A stretch of DNA of 64,000 bases from contig NZ_JARFML010000020.1 of assembly GCF_029167105.1 (NCBI RefSeq), forward strand, positions 1-64,000, written 5' to 3'. The notes under the pieces were generated by a model. That model was not told where the DNA came from. It ran no database searches and saw only the letters and a program-made list of their open reading frames with translations. The translations under genes were made by a program, and so were the position numbers. Source of the DNA: Bradyrhizobium yuanmingense. Its GTDB lineage: Bacteria > Pseudomonadota > Alphaproteobacteria > Rhizobiales > Xanthobacteraceae. Positions within the stretch are counted from its first letter, which is position 1. Each line of letters opens with the position of its first letter. Positions 56,998 through 64,000 of the stretch are shown here, piece after piece.

Positions 56998-58230
56998 TCA
57001 AATCACATAGAACCCGTGCGTGCCGTCGCGGCGGAGCTGCTCGACGAGGCCGTATTCCCAATCGAGATAGGCCTGCATCGCGGATTCGGCCACATCGGTG
57101 CCTTCATAGGGCCGGCGATAGCGGTGGGCCGGGTTGGGCTTCGGCAAGACCTGCGGTGGACCGATTTCCAGCGCGCAATCATAGCCGCCCTCGAGCACAT
57201 AGACTTCCCAACCCATCTGCGCCAGCCAGGACGCCGTCATGTCGGCGCGCACGCTTTTGTCGTCGGTCAGGACGATGCGCGCGCCGCGCACCGGCGCGGC
57301 CATGTCGGTTTCCTGCACGAGCTGGCCGCCAGGATAATGGCGGAAGCCGGGGAGATGCCCGGCTGCATATTCATCGGCGTCGCGCACGTCGAAGCGATAC
57401 AGCGTGCGATGGGTCTCTGCGACCAGCGCCGCCATCTCGTTCGCGCCAATGTGACGGACACCGGCGCGATAGGCGACGTCGCGGGCATTGGCCGGACCGC
57501 CCTCGAACGGGCCGATCGCGCCGCGCTTGTCGGCGCCGTGATTGAGCCCGTGCCGCGCCAGCGTCCAGCCGATGGTGCCGTTGCGCAGCGCCCGCACCTT
57601 GTTGGGCACGCCGGCATTGATCAGCGATTGCGTGCCGATGATGGAGCGGGTGCGGCCGGCGCAATTGACGATGATGGTGGTGTCGGGATCGGGCGCGGCC
57701 TGGCCCGCCCGCAGCACCAGCTCCGCGCCGGGCACGCTGACCGAGCCCGGGATGTTCATGGTCGCATATTCGTCGAAGCGGCGGACGTCGAGGATGGCGA
57801 TGTTGGCCTTGTCGGCGATCAGCTTTGCCACCTCGTCGGCACTCAGCGAGGGCGTGTGGCGACGCGACTCGACCAGCTCGCCGAAAGCCTTGGAATAGGA
57901 GTTTACGTCCTCGGAAACCTCAAAGCCTGCATCGCGCCAGGCCTGCAGCCCGCCGTCGAGTGCGCTGACATTGGTGTAGCCGAGTGTGGCCAGATATTCG
58001 GCGCCGGACGCGATGAGCCCCTCGCCGTCATCATAGAGCACGATCGCCACGTCCTTGCGCGGCAGCCGCACCTCGGCCTCCACTGCAATCCGGTCCGCGG
58101 CCATGTTGGCCGCGAACAGCGGATGGCCGGTGGCAAAGGCGGCCTCGTATCGGATATCGAGCAGCGCGATTTCTTCGCGCAGAAGCAGGGCACGGCGGAT
58201 ATCGGCGGGGGTGACGGTCAGAAGCTTCAT
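56998..58230 (-). CDS. Multi-domain rhodanese-like protein
   Basis: A 410-residue protein made of three rhodanese-like domains (about 10-105, 128-230 and 260-355). Only the middle one has the catalytic Cys190 (VNCAGRTRS); the equivalents in the first and third are Asp (LYDDGEG, LTDDKSV), so they are structural or regulatory. A tail (YEGTDVAESAMQAYLDWEYG) follows. It presumably transfers sulfane sulfur from thiosulfate or a persulfide, but no substrate can be assigned. ATG 58230 starts the family N-terminus. Confidence 0.88.
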   Translation of the reverse strand: MKLLTVTPADIRRALLLREEIALLDIRYEAAFATGHPLFAANMAADRIAVEAEVRLPRKDVAIVLYDDGEGLIASGAEYLATLGYTNVSALDGGLQAWRDAGFEVSEDVNSYSKAFGELVESRRHTPSLSADEVAKLIADKANIAILDVRRFDEYATMNIPGSVSVPGAELVLRAGQAAPDPDTTIIVNCAGRTRSIIGTQSLINAGVPNKVRALRNGTIGWTLARHGLNHGADKRGAIGPFEGGPANARDVAYRAGVRHIGANEMAALVAETHRTLYRFDVRDADEYAAGHLPGFRHYPGGQLVQETDMAAPVRGARIVLTDDKSVRADMTASWLAQMGWEVYVLEGGYDCALEIGPPQVLPKPNPAHRYRRPYEGTDVAESAMQAYLDWEYGLVEQLRRDGTHGFYVI

Positions 58231-58339
58231 GGCGCAGACCTTTGAGAAGAAAGCCAGAAGCTTTTGAACCATTGCTGCGGCGTTGGCTAGCCATACTGGT
58301 CACCAGCGCCGGTCTTAGGTTGACGACGCAGCCATTACC

Positions 58340-58780
58340 TTAATCACATTGAAGCGTAGCGACGACCTGCGAAAAGTCGAGTTGCGCAAGACGATCCCGG
58401 TGGATCCAGAAATGGAGCATGCATCCGATATTGGAGTGCCAATCAAGAAACGCAAGTTCGCCTTGTATTTGAAGTAAGAGCGTGTCTTCCAAATGCTCTT
58501 CAGTCGCATCCTGCGGACCGCTGCCATATCCCAGCATCTGATGAAGCGCTGTTTGGAAGTGGCGGTACTGGCCGTTGCTCACGCTTGGGGTCTTCCAGTA
58601 ATTCTGCCGCGTCAGATTCCTAACGTAGCTCGAGGGCGCGTGGCCGGAGATATCGACGTCCTGGGTCGCCATGCAGCGGATCGTATGATTGATGGTGTTA
58701 CCGAGATCGCTCGCGATTGTACTCACATATACCCTCACCTGCTCGTCAGCTTCCCGTAGGTTTTCGTCATGTTGAACCAC
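58340..58780 (-). CDS. C-terminal DUF1963 (YwqG-like) fragment
   Basis: A 146-codon frame that does not look like an independent gene. HQMLGYGSGPQDATEEHLED, LLLQIQGELAFLDWHSNIG and LHFWIHRDRLAQLDFSQVV followed by ATLQC match the C-terminal part of DUF1963/YwqG proteins. The matching N-terminal half is encoded by the next frame (58735-59631); the two overlap by 46 bases in different reading frames. A single frameshift in 58735-58780 would join them into one protein of about 430 residues. Confidence 0.6.
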   Translation of the reverse strand: MVQHDENLREADEQVRVYVSTIASDLGNTINHTIRCMATQDVDISGHAPSSYVRNLTRQNYWKTPSVSNGQYRHFQTALHQMLGYGSGPQDATEEHLEDTLLLQIQGELAFLDWHSNIGCMLHFWIHRDRLAQLDFSQVVATLQCD

Positions 58781-59631
58781 CAGGATCTGAAGCTCGCTTT
58801 CATTTCCGGATCAACGTCGTCCATCGGTGTCAGCCCCCGGCAGCGCTCGAGCCATCCGATTGCACCAGCGCGAAGGCGCTTCAATTCCGCGGCTGCCTCG
58901 TCGGTGGGCGGCTTGCCATAGTAACCACGCGTCAGATCGCGCGAGACGTGCGCCAACACCGACCGAACCACGAGACTGATAAGGAGCCAGTTGAAGGGCC
59001 AATCCTCATCTTTCTCGTATTCGGCGGCGGTTCGGAATTGAAGCAGATCGCTTTCGTGCTGCACGCCCGTCCCCAGCGTCCTGCATAACTCCTCGATCAT
59101 GAGCTCACCTCCAACCGCATCCTCGAGAAAGTAGAAGTCGAGGAACGGCAGGAACGAAAGCGGATACTTGAATTCGACCTTGGAATGAAAGTCGAGGACC
59201 GGATCGAGCCACCTGACCTGGCTTTCACCGTCAGTCCCTCCCAGCGGCATGAGATTTGGCGGCGGCTCGCGGTCGGGATACGCACCGCCGCCGGTAGGAC
59301 TATAGAGAACGCGGCAAGGTGGATGTCCTTCGCCAACGAACACCGAGCTGCAGAAGAAATAGAGCGTGCCCCGCTTTGGTAAAGGCGACCAGCCTGACCC
59401 AGGCACGTCGGCCAGGTCAATTTGAGCCACGAAAGTGAGCGCAACCGTTTCTAACGTCTTGTTCGCCCTGACTTCCGCCGTCGGCCACTCAAGCTGCGGG
59501 GGCAATCTGGGGAGTCCACCGAAAAAGCTCCGCGCCGGGTGCGTGAGCGGTACGGGCAGATCACTGCGTCTGACAAGAACAGCAGGCCGCGCCGTTTCTT
59601 CGAGCTCGTCTCGTTCGGATAGCGCCATCAA
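58735..59631 (-). CDS. DUF1963 (YwqG-like) protein, N-terminal part
   Basis: A 298-codon frame holding the N-terminal two thirds of a DUF1963 protein: SFFGGLPRLPPQLEWPTAE, LTFVAQIDLADVPGSGWSPL and LPKRGTLYFFCSSVFVGEGH are characteristic. A helical insert (about 190-280) is unusual for the family, and the conserved C-terminal LGYP/LLLQ/ILQC parts are missing; they are found in the following frame. It ends FNMTKTYGKLTSR, where the frame probably should continue as VQHDENLREADEQ. Either a pseudogene with one frameshift or a sequencing error. Function of DUF1963 is unknown. Confidence 0.7.
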   Translation of the reverse strand: MMALSERDELEETARPAVLVRRSDLPVPLTHPARSFFGGLPRLPPQLEWPTAEVRANKTLETVALTFVAQIDLADVPGSGWSPLPKRGTLYFFCSSVFVGEGHPPCRVLYSPTGGGAYPDREPPPNLMPLGGTDGESQVRWLDPVLDFHSKVEFKYPLSFLPFLDFYFLEDAVGGELMIEELCRTLGTGVQHESDLLQFRTAAEYEKDEDWPFNWLLISLVVRSVLAHVSRDLTRGYYGKPPTDEAAAELKRLRAGAIGWLERCRGLTPMDDVDPEMKASFRSWWFNMTKTYGKLTSR

Positions 59632-59758
59632 GATCGTCTCACGACTTCTGCGTGCATCTGGGAGATCGAACCATTTGGTGCAACCGCAGACAAGTGATTC
59701 TTGTATGCTGCCTCCTATGCGCTTCGTGTGCGATGGACATTGAGGGGCCTCCCAGCGC

Positions 59759-60955
59759 TCACTCGCCCGGAACTAGTCGCCCCAGCGGGGCCTGCGCCGG
59801 GCGCCGCAGCTTGCGGCGTGACAGATAGAGCAGGATTCCGGTGACCGAGAACAGCGGCATCAGGGCGGCGGCAATCATGAAGGCGAGCTTGCCGGGCCAG
59901 CCCAGGATCGCGCCGCGATGGATGTCGAGCACATTGGCGATGATCTTCTCGCCCAACGTCTTGTCGGCGTAACGTTCGGCGGCGGCGAGCTGACCGGTGA
60001 CGGCATCGATGCGGAATTCATCGCGCGTGGTGTCGAGCGTCGAATCCTTGCCCCACGACCGGATCCGTATTGCGGTGCCCGGGCTCGGCGGCAACGTCAG
60101 CAGAGCCCTGGCAAAGCGGTCGCCCTCCTCACGCCGGAACGTCGTCCATGCCAGATCGAACCCGATCGGCTGGGCCGGCTCGGAACGGGCCGCCGCATGC
60201 GGCGCCTTCGCGGACATTTTTGGCTGCATCTTCGCGGCACTGACCTCGGGGCGCGCCAGCAGCCAGACGACGCCGTCCTTGTACCAGTCGAACGAATACC
60301 ACAGGCCCGTGAGCGTCATCACAAGATAGACCGGAAGAACCCAGGTGCCGATCACCGCATGCAGCGAGCGATGCAGCCCGCGCCCGCTGAGATCGAGATT
60401 GGGCTTCAGCCACATCTTGACGCTGCGCACGCGGCGGGGCCAGCGCAGCACGAGGCCCGAGACCAGCAAGACGACGAGGCCGAGCGCGGCCACACCGGTG
60501 ATCTGGCGGCCCCAGCCCTTTGCATCGCCAGGGATCAGCAGCCAGCGATGCAGCTTCCGAACCGTCGCGAAGAACGCCTCGCCGCGCGGCGCACCCAGCA
60601 CGCGCGCATCATAGGGGTCGACATAGAGCGAATTCGGCCGCTCGCCCTGCTCGTCGCGCGCGAAGCGGACCCGCACGGCCGCAGTCGGATCGCTCGACAA
60701 CATGACGGCCGAGACCTGACCGAGATTTTGCCACGCTCTCAGCCGCGCGACCAGCTCGTCCGGCATCAGCGCCGGCATCTCGCGCGGCACGACGTGCATG
60801 ATGCCGGCGTTGAGATGATCGACGATCTCGTCCTCGAAACTCATGATCGCGCCGGTCAGCGCGATCAAAGCGAGCAGCAGCGCGAGCACCAGGCCCGCGA
60901 TGGAATGGACCTGGAGCAGGACAGTTTTGATCATGTGCCCGGGTCGCGCGGCCAT
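59759..60955 (-). CDS. PepSY-associated membrane protein
   Basis: A 398-residue inner-membrane protein with four helices (about 12-33, 150-170, 200-225 and 350-375) and a PepSY-type periplasmic region. KTVLLQVHSIAGLVLALLLA, WLLIPGDAKGWGRQITGVAA, SVKMWLKPNLDLSGRGLHRS and LHRSLHAVIGTWVLPVYLVM with haem-type histidines are characteristic of the PiuB/PepSY-TM group. Its gene follows the TonB receptor by 2 bases; such proteins are thought to reduce or release iron from siderophores (inference from context). Confidence 0.88.
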   Translation of the reverse strand: MAARPGHMIKTVLLQVHSIAGLVLALLLALIALTGAIMSFEDEIVDHLNAGIMHVVPREMPALMPDELVARLRAWQNLGQVSAVMLSSDPTAAVRVRFARDEQGERPNSLYVDPYDARVLGAPRGEAFFATVRKLHRWLLIPGDAKGWGRQITGVAALGLVVLLVSGLVLRWPRRVRSVKMWLKPNLDLSGRGLHRSLHAVIGTWVLPVYLVMTLTGLWYSFDWYKDGVVWLLARPEVSAAKMQPKMSAKAPHAAARSEPAQPIGFDLAWTTFRREEGDRFARALLTLPPSPGTAIRIRSWGKDSTLDTTRDEFRIDAVTGQLAAAERYADKTLGEKIIANVLDIHRGAILGWPGKLAFMIAAALMPLFSVTGILLYLSRRKLRRPAQAPLGRLVPGE

Positions 60956-60957
60956 GG

Positions 60958-63285
60958 CTAGAACTTCACCGTCGCCGAGAGAGACACCCGGCGCGCGTCG
61001 CCGATGGCGACACCCAGATTGTTCTGCGCAGAAGTATAGTAGACCGTGTCGAACAGGTTCTTGACGTTGAGCTGGTAGATGACGGGCAGCGTCTGATGCT
61101 TCGTCTCATAGCTCGCGAAGATATCCGCGACCACATAGGACGGCAGCACGAACGTATTCAACGCATCGCCTGGCCGGTCGCCGACATAGCGCGCGCCGCC
61201 GCCGAACCTGAGCTGGCCGGGAAGAACGGTCCCAAAATCATAGACCAGGTAGAGCGATGCCGTATTCATCGCAACGTTCTGGAGCTGCTTGCCGGCATAT
61301 GTCGGATCCTCGGTCACACGGGCATCGGTGTAGCCATAGCTTCCGATCATGCTCCAATTGTCGGAGAGCCGGCCGGTGACGTCGATCTCCAGTCCGCGCG
61401 AGCGAACCTTTCCGGCCGCGGTGTAAACGTTGAGGCCAGTTGCAGTGTTGAGCTGGCTGACCAGCACGTTCTGCTTCTCGATATCGTAAACCGCGAGCGT
61501 GCCTGAGAGGCGCTTGTCGAGATCGAACTTGAGCCCGGCCTCGTACTGCGTGCCCTCCTCGGGTGCGATGTTCGATCCGAGCACGACGCCGCCGCTATTG
61601 CTCAGCGGAGCGATGGTCGAGTTCGGCTTCACCGACTGGGTGTAGCTCGCATAGAGCGAAATCTGGTCGGTGAGCTTGAAGATGGCGCCACCGAGCGGGA
61701 GCACGGCGTCCGCCGACACGTTGGTGTTGGTGACGAACGGCTTCCCGCGTCCGGCGATCTGATCGTAGTCCATGTAGCGCACACCGCCGACCAGCGCGAA
61801 CCGCTCGGTCAGATGCAGCGTGTCCTGGAAGAACAGCGACCACTGGCCGAGCTTGTCGGTCTGGGCGCTGTCGGTATTTGACACCGTGGTGCCGGGCCCT
61901 ATCAGGCCGTAGACCGGGTTGTAGACATTGAAGGAGGGAGCCGCCTGCCGGATCAGGTTGTCGCGGTAAATCGTGCGATACTGTCCGTCGCCGCCGAACA
62001 GCACCTCGTTGCGCATGTTGCCAAGCCAGAAGCTGCCCGAGATGTAGGACGTCCCATAGCTCGAATTGCTCAGCGAGCCCTGCGTGCCGTCATTGCTGCG
62101 CGTCTCGACACCGGTTGTCGCGTTGACGCCGGTGATCCGGAGCTGGTTGGCACTGAAGGTCTCCGTGTTGTAGCTGTACCCGGCAAACAGCTTCCAGTCC
62201 TGGTTGAGGCGATGCTCGACCGAGGCCTGGATCAGGTCGGACGTCCCCCAGACGTTATTGTAGGGCTCGTCGAGCCGGCGCGTGGCCGGAATCGCCAGCG
62301 GAGCGCCATTGATGAACGCGGTGCCGCGGTCGAACGGATAGATGAACTCGCGGTGCTCGTAGTTCAGCTGCACCGTGGTGTCCTGGCCGTACCACGCGAG
62401 CGAGGGCGCTACCAGCATCTCGCGGTGACGACCGAAATTGCGCCAATGATCCTCGCTGACGCCGTAGCCGATGAAACGATAGGCGAGCCCCTGGTCGCCG
62501 ATCGGACCGGTGACGTCGAGCAGGCCGTCGGCCCCGGTCTTGGAGGCACTGAAGGCCGAGCCGAGCAGCGTGACCGAGCCATGTTGATAGAGCTCGGGCC
62601 GCTTGCTGATGGTGTTGACGATGCCGCCGGGGTCCATGATGCCGTAGAGCAGCGAGGCCGGGCCCTTCAGCACCTCGACGCTTTCGACCGCCGGATTAAG
62701 GCTGCGGCCCTGCACGAGCGGCATGCCGTTGCGCATGATCGAGCCGTCGCGGTTGTCGCCGAAGCCACGGCGGATCACCGCGTCCTGGCTGCCGGCAAGC
62801 GTGTTGGTCTGGGTGACGCCGGAGACGTTGATCAGCGCGTCGTCGATGTTGCGCGGGAGCTGATCCTTCAGCACCTGCGCGGGGACGACGTTGACGGCCT
62901 GCGAGGTGTCGAGGGGCGAGGCGCCGCTGCGCAACGTGGTCGAGCTCGGCATCGCACGATAGCCGAGCTTGGCGGCCTGTTGCGCAGCGGCTTCTGCGGC
63001 GGCGCGCTCCGACAGCGTCGGCGCCGCGGGTGCGGGATTGCGACTAGGCTGGCGGCGGGCAACGGCTTGGTTGCGGCGTGAAGACTGATCCGATGCGCGG
63101 GCCGGCTTCGGTCGTGGCGCCGGAGCTTCCACCGTCACCGGCGGCAGAGCCGATTGGGCCTGTGCGCTCGTCGTGATGGAGGGATATTCGATGAGCAGCA
63201 CCGCTGCTCCCATGAGAAGACCTGCACGGCTCTTGCCGGCACGAGTTCGATGGCCGCTGACGCAGCCATCCACGAAGGCACGCAC
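60958..63285 (-). CDS. TonB-dependent siderophore receptor
   Basis: A 775-residue outer-membrane receptor. A long N-terminal region (GLLMGAAVLLIEYPSITTSA, QAQ) is the signal peptide; the plug contains RSGASPLDTSQAVNVVPAQV, QNVINVSG-type text (DALINVSGVTQTNTLAGSQD) and RGFGDNRDGSIMRNGMPLVQ, and the 22-strand barrel ends with the aromatic VSLSATVKF. Between signal and plug is a proline/alanine/arginine-rich linker rather than a signalling domain, so no FecI/FecR pairing is expected. It is cotranscribed with the PepSY protein. The siderophore is not identifiable by eye. Confidence 0.93.
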   Translation of the reverse strand: MRAFVDGCVSGHRTRAGKSRAGLLMGAAVLLIEYPSITTSAQAQSALPPVTVEAPAPRPKPARASDQSSRRNQAVARRQPSRNPAPAAPTLSERAAAEAAAQQAAKLGYRAMPSSTTLRSGASPLDTSQAVNVVPAQVLKDQLPRNIDDALINVSGVTQTNTLAGSQDAVIRRGFGDNRDGSIMRNGMPLVQGRSLNPAVESVEVLKGPASLLYGIMDPGGIVNTISKRPELYQHGSVTLLGSAFSASKTGADGLLDVTGPIGDQGLAYRFIGYGVSEDHWRNFGRHREMLVAPSLAWYGQDTTVQLNYEHREFIYPFDRGTAFINGAPLAIPATRRLDEPYNNVWGTSDLIQASVEHRLNQDWKLFAGYSYNTETFSANQLRITGVNATTGVETRSNDGTQGSLSNSSYGTSYISGSFWLGNMRNEVLFGGDGQYRTIYRDNLIRQAAPSFNVYNPVYGLIGPGTTVSNTDSAQTDKLGQWSLFFQDTLHLTERFALVGGVRYMDYDQIAGRGKPFVTNTNVSADAVLPLGGAIFKLTDQISLYASYTQSVKPNSTIAPLSNSGGVVLGSNIAPEEGTQYEAGLKFDLDKRLSGTLAVYDIEKQNVLVSQLNTATGLNVYTAAGKVRSRGLEIDVTGRLSDNWSMIGSYGYTDARVTEDPTYAGKQLQNVAMNTASLYLVYDFGTVLPGQLRFGGGARYVGDRPGDALNTFVLPSYVVADIFASYETKHQTLPVIYQLNVKNLFDTVYYTSAQNNLGVAIGDARRVSLSATVKF

Positions 63286-63491
63286 TTTGATTCCACTTCA
63301 AGTCAAGAACGTTGAAGCGTGCGCGTGTAACAGCCGTCGGGATCGAGGAGAACTGTCGCCGGGCTTGAATCGCTCTAGTGTTGAGTCATTCTAAGAAGAA
63401 GCCGACGCCGAACGGCAATCGTGAATTGCCGGTGCACCGTGCATGACACGCTGCAGGCGAAATTGCGACAGCGTGTCCGGATATTTCACGA

Positions 63492-64000
63492 TCACGCGAT
63501 CGCAGGAGCGACCAGCTCGTCGAGCTTCCGCTTGAACGCACTGCCGTCCGACAAAGCGCGGAGCGGCGGACGCACGCGCAACCAACCTGCATCGCCGGTC
63601 TGCGTCGCGAGGATCGCCTTCAGCGTTGCCACCAGGGAGGGCGTCTTCAGCACGACGTCGATCGCCGCCTGCATGCGCGCCTCGACGTTCTTGCCGTCAA
63701 CCATCGCCTTGACCAGCTCCGGCGCAATGTTGGCCATGCCGCAGATGGTGCCGGCGCCGCCGGCGGCGATCGCGCGAGTGATATCGGCTTCGTTGCCGAC
63801 GGTGATAGCGAGCTCGGGCGCGGCGGCACGGAATGCCAGGAACTGCTTGAAGTCGCCGCTGGAGTCCTTCAGACCGGCAACCACCTGGCCGTAGCGCTTG
63901 CGCAGGCTTGCGGCGACTGTCGTCGGGATCGCAACGCCCGAGACTTGCGGAATGTGGTAGAGCGAGGCGCGCAGGCGATCGTCGGCAACACCGTCGATGA
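63492..64000 (-). CDS. DapA-family protein, 5' part outside the window
   Basis: The 3' end of a minus-strand gene running out of the window; about 169 codons are visible. Reading inward from 64000: DGVADDRLRASLYHIPQVSG, VAIPTTVAASLRKRYGQVVA and GLKDSSGDFKQFL. The LYHIP and GLKDSSG (Schiff-base lysine) motifs place it in the dihydrodipicolinate synthase family. The rest is ITVGNEADITRAIAAGGAGT. The substrate subgroup cannot be decided from the fragment. It ends before a gene-free stretch of about 200 bases preceding the TonB receptor. Confidence 0.87.
   Translation of the reverse strand, partial: IDGVADDRLRASLYHIPQVSGVAIPTTVAASLRKRYGQVVAGLKDSSGDFKQFLAFRAAAPELAITVGNEADITRAIAAGGAGTICGMANIAPELVKAMVDGKNVEARMQAAIDVVLKTPSLVATLKAILATQTGDAGWLRVRPPLRALSDGSAFKRKLDELVAPAIA

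Noticed and set aside
1..64000. CRISPR arrays, rRNA genes, complete insertion sequences
   Set aside because: I looked for regularly spaced direct repeats, rRNA-like sequence and transposase motifs on both strands and found none; the only mobile-type enzymes are the two recombinases at the left end.

Overview
The window looks like the chromosome of a Bradyrhizobium-type alphaproteobacterium (Nitrobacteraceae). The reasons are the GC-rich third codon positions, the order hisD / UPF0262 / low-molecular-weight phosphatase / maf / yacG next to tRNA-Phe, a complete C-P lyase locus, orphan tripartite-type binding proteins, and many intergenic palindromic repeats of kinds I associate with this genus. 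No computation or database search was done; product names come from reading the translations.

Layout. Positions 1-5926 are an integrated, less GC-rich segment abutting the 3' end of tRNA-Phe: an XRE repressor with a palindromic operator, a small secreted protein, a large serine recombinase with four C-terminal homing-endonuclease-associated-type repeats, a predicted small membrane protein, and a tyrosine integrase reading away from the tRNA. From 6189 to 10175 there is a minus-strand housekeeping run (DUF2948, hisD, UPF0262, LMW phosphatase, maf, yacG). Positions 10316-20312 hold mixed genes (alpha/beta hydrolase, EthD protein, a cyclic-nucleotide-domain/thioredoxin-reductase-like fusion, tRNA-Thr, RidA, a ferric-reductase-like membrane protein with a Tat-exported partner, an LLM flavoenzyme and a solo LuxR) separated by repeats, including one structured block of about 0.5 kb.

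Positions 20386-25929 are a meta-cleavage-type catabolic operon (amidohydrolase, RidA, hydratase, FAH-family isomerase/decarboxylase, flavin reductase, TctC binding protein) facing an IclR regulator whose start codon lies inside a perfect palindrome. Next come metY, a hydrolase, a lysine/arginine-rich DUF6496 protein, an SDR and a PPOX-family protein.

The largest coherent system is phosphonate use, 30466-44161. phnGHIJKLMN (minus) is divergent from phnF, phnCDE1E2 (minus) encodes uptake, and a plus-strand trio encodes a hexapeptide acetyltransferase, a second PhnM and a DUF1045 2H-phosphoesterase-like protein. I see Pho-box-like direct heptamers with 11-bp periodicity upstream of all three operons and a 12+12 bp inverted repeat (likely PhnF operator) upstream of phnG. 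No phnP is visible; DUF1045 is the candidate substitute.

The right part carries selenium-binding protein (methanethiol oxidase family) with a membrane partner, two DapA-family enzymes (one cut by the window end), a chemoreceptor, enoyl-CoA hydratase with a MarR regulator, a tannase-family esterase lacking the usual cysteine pair, a GntP permease with a patatin, serA, a three-domain rhodanese, an apparently frameshifted DUF1963 gene, and a TonB siderophore receptor with a PepSY membrane protein.
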